This document shows, in pieces, positions 17,976 through 26,552 of a DNA stretch of 64,000 bases. Within the stretch, counting starts at the first letter, position 1; every line of letters begins with the position of its first letter. Origin of the DNA: JABFRG01 sp046351415. Lineage in GTDB: Bacteria; Myxococcota_A; Polyangia; Polyangiales; Polyangiaceae. The translations under genes were made by a program, and so were the position numbers. The DNA lies in NCBI GenBank assembly GCA_046351415.1, contig JAXLYO010000001.1:372001-436000 (forward strand), written 5' to 3'. Below the pieces are notes generated by a model that was not told where the DNA came from, ran no database searches, and saw only the letters and a program-made list of their open reading frames with translations.

Positions 17976-17999
17976 GAGTCAAGAATCGATGAACTGGGG

Positions 18000-20861
18000 C
18001 TAGCGCTTGCCTTCCTGAAATGTGACCGAGAGCTTCACTTCTTTGCCCTCGCGAACGACGACCGCGGGGACGGTTTCACCGGGCTTGGCGCTGCCGAGGA
18101 CGTACATGAGGTCCTCCACGGTACCGATTTCGTGCGTGCCGAGCTTGATGATGACATCGCCTCGCTTCATGCCGCCTTGGTCGGCCCCGCCTCCTGGACG
18201 CACGCCCGAGAGAAGCACGCCCTTCTTGCCCGCTCCGGGGCCACCGTAGTCGGGGATGGTACCGAGCGAGGCATGGAAGCTCCGCATGTCGCCTCGCGCT
18301 TGAGGGCCTGCGACCACCTTGAACGTGAGTGGTGCGGTCTTCGCGTCGACGGCAAGAGCGACGTCGCTCACGATCATGCCGGTGCGCGCAGCGCCGGCTG
18401 CATTGATGCGGTCCGCCGTGTCCGTCGGCTTGTGATAGTCCGAGTGTGCACCGGTGAAGAAGTGGAGCACCGGGATCCCCGCCGCGTAGAAGGGCATCTG
18501 GTCGGACGGGCCATAGCCGTCGCCGCTCATACTGCATACGACGCGTTCTTTGTCGCAAGCCGCCGAGACGAGCTCGTTCCATTCGCCGGCCGTGGCTGCG
18601 CCGAGCACTTGCAGCGAATTGCTCCGCATGCGGCCGACCATGTCCATGTTGAGCATCGCGTAGACCTTGTCCTTCGCCGCCGCGCCGAGGCTGCGAACGA
18701 AGTGCGAAGAACCGAGAACGCCAGATTCTTCGCCCGAAAACGCTGCGACGATTACGTCGCGATGAAGCATGTTGCGACGGGCGGCGAGCTCCCGAGCGAC
18801 CTCGAGGAGTACCGCGGTGCCCGAAGCGTTGTCGTCCGCTCCGACATGAGGCTCTTCCGAGCCGGGGGCAAGGGAGTTGCGCCCTCCGTGCCCGAGGTGA
18901 TCGTAGTGAGCGCCGATGACGAGCGCACCGGGCAATCGCTTTCCATCGGTAGGGGCTGCTTCGACCTTTCCGATGACATTGTAGACTGCACTCGTCTTCT
19001 CGGTCAGTGTGTATTCGAGCTTGAGCTTCGCACGTCCGTTCTTCGCGAGTTTTTGGGCAAGTGGTCCGCCGACGTTTCGCTTGATGGCGATCACGGGGAT
19101 GCCAACGTCGCCGTAACCTTCAGGCTCGAGTCGCGGAAGCTTCGCCTCGGACGGGGCCTTCCAGTCCTTCGGTGCGTCCTTCGGCACTGCAGGTTCGTCG
19201 ACGACGACCAAGGCAACCGCACCGTGTTCTTTGGCAGCGAACGCCTTGCGCCGAAGGTCACCGTATTGACGCTGGAGCTCTGGTTTGTCGAAGGGGGCTC
19301 CTTCTGGCACGAAGCGGCGCACGAGGACGGCTTTGCCCTTCACTTTGAGCTTCGCGTAGTCGTCGATGGATAGCTCTTTCGCGGACGTCCCGTACTCTGC
19401 AAAAGCGATATCGACGTTCAGCTTCGCCGTCTTCGGCGAGAAGCCGAGCACCGTGTAGTCGTTCGTCGTGAGCGGCTGGCTCTCGGGCTTCTCTTGTATA
19501 GCCACGATAGATTGAGGACCGAGCGCGATGTCCGTTGCGACGTCGAAAGATTGCTTGTACTTGCCATTCTCGTACGGAGCGATGCCGAGCGCGCGGAAGC
19601 GCTCTTCGATGTACGTGCCGCTCGCGTCGAGCCCCTTCGTCGTGATCCCACGACCTTCACGCGAGGGGTCCGCGAGCCACGTGATGTCGGAAAGAATGCG
19701 CTCTCCGCTACTCGTCACGGCGCTCGAGGGCTTCGCGGCGTCGGTCTTTTCCACCCAGTCCGCCAAGAACACGTTCGTGTCGTGTTTGCCTTCGGGCGTC
19801 GCCCGGTTCGAAGCGAAGATGAGCTTCGTACCGTCTGGCGAGAACATCGGGAACCCATCGAAGCCCTTCGCATAGGTAATGCGCTCGAGCCCGGTGCCGT
19901 CGATGTTGATTGCGAAGATGTCGAACTCGCGCCCCTTGGGGTCGCCGTAGTTTGACGAGAATAGGATGCGCTTCTGCGAGGGATGCCAGAAGGGCGCGAA
20001 CGATGCCGCGTCGAGATACGTGAGTTGCTGCGGCTCGGAACCGTCCGCATTCGCGATGTAGAGCTCGAGTTTGCTCGGTCTGACGAGCCCTTGCGAGAGG
20101 AGCTTCTTGAAGTCGTCGAGCTCCTTGCCTGCTTTCGGGCGTGAGGCGCGCCACACGATCTTGCTGCAGTCCTTGTTGAAGAATGCGCCTCCGTCGTAGC
20201 CGGGGGTGTTGGTGAGGCGCTTGACGTTCTTGCCGTCGGCATCCATGCGATAGAGGTCGATGTCGCCGTCTCGCGTTGACGTGAAGATGATCGAGCCGTC
20301 CTTTTCGCAGACGGTTGCTTCTGCGTCGTAGCCCTTCGTGTCCGTGAGCCGCGTGATGCCCGAGCCATCGGCCTTCGCACGGAAGATGTCGTACGTGTCG
20401 TAGAGCGCCCAAACGTAGCCGAGACTGTGATCGGGCTTCGGAGGGCACGCGTCACCGCCGAGCTGCGTCGATGCGTAGATGACGTCTTGGTTTCCTGGAA
20501 GAAAGTACGAACAGGTGGTCGCGCCCTTGCCATTCGAGACGGGGATGAACTCCGCAGGCTTTCCGGGTGCAGGGATGGGCATTCGATAGATGCGGTCACA
20601 GCCGGCCTCGTCCGTCCGACGCTGAAGAATGACCTGCGTGCCGTCGAACGACCAATAGGCCTCGGCGTTTTCTCCGCCAAACGAAAGCTGACGGAGGTTC
20701 GTGAGGTGCGACTCCTCCGCGAGTGCCGGCGGCCCGTTCGGAACCGGCGGAGGGGCAGCGGGGGGCGCCTTCACTGCGCCGCCACAAGCGGACGCCGTTA
20801 CGACCGCGCCAGAAAGAAAGAGAACCGTCCAGATCGATTTACGAATAAATGTAGTTTGCAT
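18000..20861 (-). CDS. Secreted TolB-propeller / PA / M28 aminopeptidase / PDZ lipoprotein
   Basis: 953 residues. N-terminal lipobox-like ACGG, then domains in order: a TolB/WD40-like propeller (about 50-380, repeats such as DIDLYRMDADGKNVKRLTN and FDGFPMFSPDGTKLIFAS); a PA-like insert; a zinc M28 peptidase (about 640-850) with GAHYDHLG, GADDNASG, FSGEESG, NMDMVG and SDYHKPTDT, the full two-zinc ligand set; and a C-terminal PDZ domain (GVRPGGGADQGGMKRGDVI). An exopeptidase acting outside the cell or in the periplasm. Last gene of the probable heme operon, 60 nt after HmuY, so it may process peptides around captured hemoproteins (inference). The Asp/Glu-rich M28 core is intact. Confidence 0.9.
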   Translation of the reverse strand: MQTTFIRKSIWTVLFLSGAVVTASACGGAVKAPPAAPPPVPNGPPALAEESHLTNLRQLSFGGENAEAYWSFDGTQVILQRRTDEAGCDRIYRMPIPAPGKPAEFIPVSNGKGATTCSYFLPGNQDVIYASTQLGGDACPPKPDHSLGYVWALYDTYDIFRAKADGSGITRLTDTKGYDAEATVCEKDGSIIFTSTRDGDIDLYRMDADGKNVKRLTNTPGYDGGAFFNKDCSKIVWRASRPKAGKELDDFKKLLSQGLVRPSKLELYIANADGSEPQQLTYLDAASFAPFWHPSQKRILFSSNYGDPKGREFDIFAINIDGTGLERITYAKGFDGFPMFSPDGTKLIFASNRATPEGKHDTNVFLADWVEKTDAAKPSSAVTSSGERILSDITWLADPSREGRGITTKGLDASGTYIEERFRALGIAPYENGKYKQSFDVATDIALGPQSIVAIQEKPESQPLTTNDYTVLGFSPKTAKLNVDIAFAEYGTSAKELSIDDYAKLKVKGKAVLVRRFVPEGAPFDKPELQRQYGDLRRKAFAAKEHGAVALVVVDEPAVPKDAPKDWKAPSEAKLPRLEPEGYGDVGIPVIAIKRNVGGPLAQKLAKNGRAKLKLEYTLTEKTSAVYNVIGKVEAAPTDGKRLPGALVIGAHYDHLGHGGRNSLAPGSEEPHVGADDNASGTAVLLEVARELAARRNMLHRDVIVAAFSGEESGVLGSSHFVRSLGAAAKDKVYAMLNMDMVGRMRSNSLQVLGAATAGEWNELVSAACDKERVVCSMSGDGYGPSDQMPFYAAGIPVLHFFTGAHSDYHKPTDTADRINAAGAARTGMIVSDVALAVDAKTAPLTFKVVAGPQARGDMRSFHASLGTIPDYGGPGAGKKGVLLSGVRPGGGADQGGMKRGDVIIKLGTHEIGTVEDLMYVLGSAKPGETVPAVVVREGKEVKLSVTFQEGKR

Positions 20862-20921
20862 ATGAATGGGAGAAAGGAACGAAGCCTCGTCACGCCCCTC
20901 GAAGTCGAGTGCACGAAATGA

Positions 20922-21701
20922 TCAAAGAGCCGCAACCTTGAGCAAGAAGCGACCACCGCCTTCGGTAGCGATGCTTCCGTCGGGGTTGGTGTAGAAGCTC
21001 ATGATCTGCACCTTGTAGAGCTTGCCCGTGCCTCCGCGAACCAAATAGACGTGCTTGAACGGTGTGAGGACGTGCGTTTGCTCGTTGTAGTCGTACCAGT
21101 CGGCGAACGTCGTTGCGGGGTTGCCGATGCGATCGAGAACCGGATTGCAGTCGTTGTCCAGGAAGTCTTCGGCGCCCATCTTGGCGGAGGCTTCGTCGGC
21201 CGCCGTCACCGCGTCGAAGTCTTTGTCGACGTATCCAGCTTTGCCGGAGCCGCTGCCTCCTTCACCGCCGTTCGTGAAGATGACCGGACGCTTCAGCGAG
21301 AGGTCCCAGTCGGTCGACGTCTCGGCGGCGTTGTCATCGATGTCTACGCGCGTTCCCTTCGAGAGGTCGAGGTAGACGCGCGGAAGGGTACTGACACCCT
21401 GCGGACCACCCACGGAAGCGTCGACGAAGAGTGTCTTCGTACCGTTCGTATCGCTGATGATCTTCACGGTGGCGGTCGAGGACTTCGCGATGGGCACGAG
21501 GAGCTGGTTCTTCGCGGTCGTGCAGGAGGTGCCGGTGTCCGGCTTCGTCGCGGCATCGGAGGTAGTCGCCGCATCCGAGGGCGTGCCGGCATCCGTTCCG
21601 GTACCATTGCCCGTCACGGTGCTCGAACACGCGAACCCCGCCACAGCGGCGAGAATCGCGAGAGCGGAAGTTGAGGCGAGAGGGGACTTGGAAAAGCGCA
21701 T
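20922..21701 (-). CDS. HmuY-family heme-binding lipoprotein
   Basis: 259 residues. Lipobox AGFAC (Cys25), then a Thr/Asp/Ala linker. The mature part matches the HmuY pattern: STDWDLSLKRPVIFTNGG in the middle, a Gly-rich loop, FADWYDYNEQTHVL, and VYLVRGGTGKLYKVQIMSFYT near the end. HmuY proteins capture heme outside the cell and pass it to a TonB receptor. ATG 21701 has GGAG 8 nt upstream and gives a proper signal peptide. It lies 46 nt after the double-HmuY gene and before the M28 peptidase gene in the same direction. Confidence 0.82.
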   Translation of the reverse strand: MRFSKSPLASTSALAILAAVAGFACSSTVTGNGTGTDAGTPSDAATTSDAATKPDTGTSCTTAKNQLLVPIAKSSTATVKIISDTNGTKTLFVDASVGGPQGVSTLPRVYLDLSKGTRVDIDDNAAETSTDWDLSLKRPVIFTNGGEGGSGSGKAGYVDKDFDAVTAADEASAKMGAEDFLDNDCNPVLDRIGNPATTFADWYDYNEQTHVLTPFKHVYLVRGGTGKLYKVQIMSFYTNPDGSIATEGGGRFLLKVAAL

Positions 21702-21747
21702 GGGAAACTCCGAACGATGAGGAAGAAGAGGAAGAAAAGGGGGCAAG

Positions 21748-22899
21748 CTACTCTACGGGTTTGACCGCCATGACGACGGTTCCGGGGCTGCTTGCGGTCG
21801 CCCCTTCGAACCCGTCGAAGCCAATCAGGAACTTTTGCTTTCCGTCCGCGCCGATGACGTACCAAGCTACGGGGCGCGGTTTCGTCTTGTCCTCCGGGGC
21901 GAGCCAGAGTCCGGAGAAGGCACTCACGACACCGTCGGGCCGGAACGCTGCGTTCGCGAGCTTCGCTTGGTTCACGGCGTCGAACTTCCCGAGTTCGCTC
22001 GCCTCCGTGCGCGTGCGGACTTCTTCGACCGTCTCGTTCGGTGTCTTTTCCGCCTCGAGGTCGACGGCGGTGATGTTGCGAGGACCTCCCGTGCCGCCAT
22101 TCACGCTGATGTTCTGTCGCCGAAAGCAAAGGTGCCATGCATTGCTCGCAGCGGCTGCGGCAGGCGTCAGCATCGTGCGCGCTCCGGACCCGAGGTCGAC
22201 GCATTCGCTCGGCTCCGTGTCGCTGCCTTGGGTGCCGCCTGCCGTTCCGTCGAGCAGGTCGACGACCTTGGTTTGGCCACTTCCGGACGCGGTCACTTCC
22301 GCGTAGCGAATCTTGTAGAGCGCGGGGACCGGCGCACCATTTCGTTCGCCGTAGTAGCCGATGACCTGGACCTTCCACTGCTTGTCGCCGTCCTTCACAC
22401 CGAAGACGTGGAAACGGCTCCACAGCGCGTGGGAAGGTGCGCCTTCGTACTTGTACCAATAGAGGAATGCTCCACCAGACTTGTCCGGCGTGATGAACGG
22501 AGCCTCCGGTGCGCTGTTCGACAAGAAGACGATCGCGTCGTACGGGCCAAACGCGAGTGACTTGCCTTTTCCTGAAGGGCCGCTGTTCGTGAAAATGTCG
22601 TAGCCGGTGAATGCGAGGTCCCAGCCCGTCGAATCCTTGCCGTCGCCCGGGATGTTTACGACCTCTGGCGTTGCCAGTTTCACGAACGTGGTGCCGGTGG
22701 CTCCGACGGGAACGCGGAGGATCTTTCCGTCGACGAATGGCTTCGCCGCATCTGCCGCAGCGTCGGTCTGCGTTGCACCTGCGTCCGGCTTCGTACCGGC
22801 CGTGTCGCTGCATGCGCTCAAGGTCGCCCCCACGGTGGCGAAGCCGCCTAGGCAGAGGAGGAAGCAGACGCGCGCGAGATTCGATGGAAGGTACTTCAT
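21748..22899 (-). CDS. HmuY-family lipoprotein with two HmuY-like halves
   Basis: 383 residues. Lipobox LSAC (Cys30) and an Ala/Asp linker. Two segments show the HmuY signature: TGWDLAFTGYDIFTNSGPSG in the first half (with YWYKYEG and KQWKVQVIGYYGERNG), and NAWHLCFRRQNISVNGGTGG in the second. The length is about one and a half times a single HmuY, so this is probably an internal duplication. Starts one base after the receptor stop (TGACATG), so it is tightly coupled to the receptor. Predicted to bind heme outside the cell and deliver it to the receptor. Confidence 0.8.
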   Translation of the reverse strand: MKYLPSNLARVCFLLCLGGFATVGATLSACSDTAGTKPDAGATQTDAAADAAKPFVDGKILRVPVGATGTTFVKLATPEVVNIPGDGKDSTGWDLAFTGYDIFTNSGPSGKGKSLAFGPYDAIVFLSNSAPEAPFITPDKSGGAFLYWYKYEGAPSHALWSRFHVFGVKDGDKQWKVQVIGYYGERNGAPVPALYKIRYAEVTASGSGQTKVVDLLDGTAGGTQGSDTEPSECVDLGSGARTMLTPAAAAASNAWHLCFRRQNISVNGGTGGPRNITAVDLEAEKTPNETVEEVRTRTEASELGKFDAVNQAKLANAAFRPDGVVSAFSGLWLAPEDKTKPRPVAWYVIGADGKQKFLIGFDGFEGATASSPGTVVMAVKPVE

Positions 22900-22900
22900 G

Positions 22901-24949
22901 TCAGGGGTCCTCGGTTGGGAGCTCTCCGCGAATGCCGACGTACATCACTCGGCCCAAAGGTGGTCGGAAATCGCCCACGCGTCCCGGTTCTTGCCGGACG
23001 TCGAACGTGTTCAGCACGCCGAAATAGGCCTGAGATTTGGGCCAGAGGGTCTTGGAAACGCGAAAATCGGTGGTCATGAAGCCAGGGGCACGGTGGGTTT
23101 CGTCGACGAAGGCGTCGCTCACGACGCGATAGCGGAAGTAGAGCTCGAGTCCCTTGGGGATGCTTGCGCGAAACGAAGTCGTGATGGTGTGCGGGGGCTG
23201 TGTTCCGAGGGGGCGATCGTTGTCGATATCCCGGGTCCAGAGGTAAGCGTAGCCAGCATCTGCATAAAATCGAGAGCCGAGCTTCATGCCGACATCGAAT
23301 GTGCCACCCGCAGTGCGCGCGTTGCCGAAGTTCTTGTAGGTGTACGACGAGACGTTGTTGTCGGTGACGGCGTTCGCAGTGTCGATGTCGATGAGGTCCG
23401 TAACCCAATTCATGTAGCCGCCGAGCCGCACAACGGAGTTCTTGTCGGGGTACGCGCTCACGTCGCCGTTGATACCCCAAGACCGTTCGGGGGCGAGCGC
23501 GCCGTTGCCGATGATCCTGTAGCCGTAGAAGGAGTGATCGAAGACGAATCCGAGTTCCTTCGCGCTCGGTGCACGAAAGCCGCGTCCGACCGATGCGCGA
23601 AAGCCGAGGTAAGGCACGGGCCGCACGGCGATCGCGAGTCGTGGGGCGATTGCGCCTCCATACCGCGAGTGCCCTTCACCGCGGACGCCGGCGAGCAGCG
23701 TGACTTTTTCGCCGAACTTCCATGCGAGCTGTCCGTAGCCGGCTCCCGTGCCAAGGACTTGAGTAGGAACTTCGACGCCTCTCGTGGTCACGAGCCCCGT
23801 CGAGAACGACTCCGTCTTGTCGATGTCCTGAGAGAAGTGCTCGACCTCGAAGCGAGAGCCGAGGACCCACGTTCGCTCTCCATCCGCGAGCGTGAGCACA
23901 CCTTCTGCGCTCTGCATCGAATGGTGGCGGTCACGTATCTCATCGAGCGGCGAATCCACGCGGTCCTTCTGCGTCTCGTTTTCGGTCCACTGGCGTCCGA
24001 CCGTCAGGCGCAAGCCCGAGCCCTTGCCGAGATCGACTTGCTCGATGGCGTGGAGCGTGAATCGGTTCGTCGTGGCGGGAAGGGCGATCTCGTACCGACG
24101 CAGGCCGGGCACCACCTGCGTCTCGAGCCCGTCGCTTCGGTCGCGAATCCAGCGTGCACGGATGCGCACGTCGATGGCCTTCGAAAGCCGCGTGCCCGCG
24201 CGGAGCCCGACGAGGCTTCTCATTTGTTCGGGAATGGTCAAATCGGGCAAACCAGGCTTGCCGGCAATGCCGTCTTGGCGCGTGAAGTTGCCGTCGACGG
24301 TGACCCAGTGGTCGCTCTTGCGGTACGAGCTTCCACCCTGGAGGACGACACCGCGATAGGTGCGGTACTCTCCGCGATAGCGCCCGGAGAAGCCCTGGAG
24401 AATGGGAGGCGCCGTGAGGATGTTGACTACGCCGCCGATGGCGCTCGTTCCATAGAGAGAGCTCGTTGGCCCCGTGATGATCTCGATGCGCGAGAGGTCT
24501 GCCGTCGAGATCGACGAGAGGTCGATGGCGCCGCCCACGTCACCGACGATCCGCTCTCCGTCCTCGAGGATGAGTACGCGATCGCGATCGAAGCCCTGTA
24601 TCTGGATTGCGCTCACTCCGCCCAGGTAACCGTAGGCCCCCGGATTGACCTGGACACCCGGCTGCGATTGCAGTGCCTCGGCCACGTTCGTGGCGCCTCG
24701 CCGTTCAGCTTCTTCGCGCGTCACCACGTCGGTCTTGATGGTGGAGCGTTGCGCTCGTTCCGGGGTACGCGTTCCGGTGACCACGACGACGTCGGGGGAC
24801 GGTGGCTCGGCCTTCTTGGCGCTGCTGTTCGGCGCCGAAGGAGCCTCTTCGGCGTGCACGACACGCGTCCAGGCGCCGAGCGCCAGCACGACGCTCAGAG
24901 GGCGCGTGAAACGCTGCAGCGTCTCGCCGAATCGTGCCGCAAATGCCAT
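22901..24949 (-). CDS. TonB-dependent outer-membrane receptor (heme type likely)
   Basis: About 682 residues. Signal peptide (RPLSVVLALGAWTRVVHA) cleaved before EEAP, a TonB-box-like VVVVTGTRTPER, then the plug (NVAEALQSQPGVQVNP, IQGFDRDRVLILEDGERI, IEIITGPTSSLYGTSAIGGVVNI), and a beta-barrel with the receptor-typical VGRGFRAPSAKELGF. ATG 24949 is chosen for the signal peptide, although the frame is open to GTG 25036. Two HmuY-type genes directly follow, which makes heme the likely ligand, though I cannot pick out the His pair of HmuR receptors with certainty. Divergent from the HExxH protease; an AT-rich Fur-like region lies between. Confidence 0.9.
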   Translation of the reverse strand: MAFAARFGETLQRFTRPLSVVLALGAWTRVVHAEEAPSAPNSSAKKAEPPSPDVVVVTGTRTPERAQRSTIKTDVVTREEAERRGATNVAEALQSQPGVQVNPGAYGYLGGVSAIQIQGFDRDRVLILEDGERIVGDVGGAIDLSSISTADLSRIEIITGPTSSLYGTSAIGGVVNILTAPPILQGFSGRYRGEYRTYRGVVLQGGSSYRKSDHWVTVDGNFTRQDGIAGKPGLPDLTIPEQMRSLVGLRAGTRLSKAIDVRIRARWIRDRSDGLETQVVPGLRRYEIALPATTNRFTLHAIEQVDLGKGSGLRLTVGRQWTENETQKDRVDSPLDEIRDRHHSMQSAEGVLTLADGERTWVLGSRFEVEHFSQDIDKTESFSTGLVTTRGVEVPTQVLGTGAGYGQLAWKFGEKVTLLAGVRGEGHSRYGGAIAPRLAIAVRPVPYLGFRASVGRGFRAPSAKELGFVFDHSFYGYRIIGNGALAPERSWGINGDVSAYPDKNSVVRLGGYMNWVTDLIDIDTANAVTDNNVSSYTYKNFGNARTAGGTFDVGMKLGSRFYADAGYAYLWTRDIDNDRPLGTQPPHTITTSFRASIPKGLELYFRYRVVSDAFVDETHRAPGFMTTDFRVSKTLWPKSQAYFGVLNTFDVRQEPGRVGDFRPPLGRVMYVGIRGELPTEDP

Positions 24950-25045
24950 TCCCAGAAGCTCGTATCTCGTTTCCGTGGAAGACCCAAGGCGATCCCGAAC
25001 GTCTGTCTTCCCATGAAGAAGGTGCAATGAAGCCACCGTTTAGTA

Positions 25046-25070
25046 ATCGATAATGAAAGTCAAGTTCAAA
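25046..25070. promoter_or_regulatory. AT-rich Fur-like element between TonB receptor and metalloprotease
   Basis: Contains GATAATGAAAGTCAAGTTC with inverted TGAA/TTCA (25054-25057 and 25065-25068). The 9-mer TGAACTTGA (minus strand 25060-25068) is shared with the di-heme oxidoreductase promoter region, and TTTCATTATCGATT resembles the element at 40786. It is placed to control both divergent genes. Assignment to Fur is by resemblance and gene context only. Confidence 0.42.
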
Positions 25071-25136
25071 ATAACTTCTACGGGACGATTCGCGTTCGTA
25101 CGCGACGTTTTGCGCTTTCGTTCTAGGCTCACGCCC

Positions 25137-26552
25137 ATGCGCCTCGTTCCCGTTCTCGCCGTGCTGCTCGCTTCGAGCGCCCTCCACGGTCTCGCCCATG
25201 CCGAAGACTGCTCGAGCCGGCGCCCCACTGACTCCGGCGGCGTCCGCGGTTATGCATATGGCACCGCCAAGGTCGACTCGTTCGCGACGGAGCATATACG
25301 TGTATGGTACACCATCGAGGGAACGCATTCCGTTCGCTCCGCCAGTTCGCGCGGCGACCAAGTCCCGGACGACGTTGCACTCGCCGCGACGATCACGGAA
25401 GACGCGTACGCTCGCTACGGCCAGATGAAGTTCAAGACTCCCGTCTCGGACGCCACGCACCCTGCGTGTGTCACGAACGGCGGCGATGGAAAACTAGACG
25501 TTTACCTCATGCACTTCACCGCAGCCGACGGACAAACCGTTCCGGAGCAATGCAAGGGCTCCCCAAAGGTTTGTAGCGGGTTCATCCTCGCAGACTCGCG
25601 CTTTCAGCACTACAAGACATTCGAGGAAGGCGTGCGCACCGTTCTGCCGCACGAGCTCTTTCACGCCGTACAAAACGCCTACGAAGGCGAGATGGACAGC
25701 TATTGGTCAGAGGGTTCGGCGCAATGGGCAGCGAAGACACTCGCGCCTTCGCTGAAAGACCTCGAGAGCTTCTTGCCCGTGTTCTTCAACGAGCCCTCTC
25801 GATCCATCGACACACCCCCCGGAGGGTCCGCGGCCGCCTACCTCTATGCGACAGCGATTTGGCCAGTGTTCCTCGGCGAACGCTTCGACGCCGACATCAT
25901 CCGCGAAGTGCTCGAAGCCCAGGGCAAGACCCATGTCCCCGCCATGGATGCGGTCGCGTCCGTGCTCGTGAATCGCAAGAGCTCTCTCGCGGTCGAGTAC
26001 CCGACCTTCGTCGTCTGGAATACCGCAACGAACGTCCGGGCAGGTGCCGGCGGCTACGCGAACGCCGCCTCTTACCCCAAGCTGCCTGTAGAGGAGTTCC
26101 CTGCAGAAGGGACCGTCAAAGGGATCACCGCAGGGTATTCGTCGGGCATCTACCACGTCACCTCGGACCATCCCGTCGAGTACTTCGTCGACACCGATGG
26201 CGAGCGGAATCAAGCGATGCTCGTACCGCTCCGCGGTGGCATCACGCAGGTCGCAGAGGCAAAGACGCTCCCGGCCGTGCTCAACGGTGAAGGGTTCGTC
26301 GTCGTTACGGGCGTCACGGCGAAGAAATCCGATGCGCCATACACACTTTCTACACGCGCACCTTCCGCAGCGCCCGATGGGGGTACGCCGTCTTCTTCCG
26401 GTGGCGCTTCCGCCGAAGAGGGAGGTTGTTCGGCCGGCGGCACGAGCGGCCGTGCGAGCGGAGCGCTAGCCTGGCTCGGACTCTTGGGGCTCGCGCTCGG
26501 CTATACCGTCTCGAGACGCTCGAGCAAGCGCACGACGTCCGCATCGTCGTGA
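25137..26552 (+). CDS. Exported HExxH metalloprotease with MYXO-CTERM-like tail
   Basis: 471 residues. Signal peptide MRLVPVLAVLLASSALHGLAHA cleaved before EDCSS. The zinc motif HELFH (H172-E173-H176) is followed by SYWSEGSAQW, whose Glu192 fits the third ligand of gluzincin-type proteases. The C-terminus is a Ser/Gly linker, GGCSAGG, a hydrophobic helix (ALAWLGLLGLALGYTV) and SRRSSKR: a MYXO-CTERM-like surface anchor. ATG 25137 gives the signal peptide. Transcribed away from the TonB receptor across the shared AT-rich region, so it may be co-regulated with heme uptake. Its 3' end overlaps the convergent aminotransferase by 52 bp. Confidence 0.85.
   Translation: MRLVPVLAVLLASSALHGLAHAEDCSSRRPTDSGGVRGYAYGTAKVDSFATEHIRVWYTIEGTHSVRSASSRGDQVPDDVALAATITEDAYARYGQMKFKTPVSDATHPACVTNGGDGKLDVYLMHFTAADGQTVPEQCKGSPKVCSGFILADSRFQHYKTFEEGVRTVLPHELFHAVQNAYEGEMDSYWSEGSAQWAAKTLAPSLKDLESFLPVFFNEPSRSIDTPPGGSAAAYLYATAIWPVFLGERFDADIIREVLEAQGKTHVPAMDAVASVLVNRKSSLAVEYPTFVVWNTATNVRAGAGGYANAASYPKLPVEEFPAEGTVKGITAGYSSGIYHVTSDHPVEYFVDTDGERNQAMLVPLRGGITQVAEAKTLPAVLNGEGFVVVTGVTAKKSDAPYTLSTRAPSAAPDGGTPSSSGGASAEEGGCSAGGTSGRASGALAWLGLLGLALGYTVSRRSSKRTTSASS

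Noticed and set aside
17067..19373. A 768-codon plus-strand open frame across the rhomboid end and the M28 peptidase
   Set aside because: It spans two real genes in a different frame and antisense; no domain is visible.
22607..25030. An 807-codon open frame on the plus strand opposite the TonB receptor and double HmuY genes
   Set aside because: Its composition is Arg/Ala/Asp/His-rich with no motif, and it lies fully antisense to clear genes; long shadow frames are expected at this GC.
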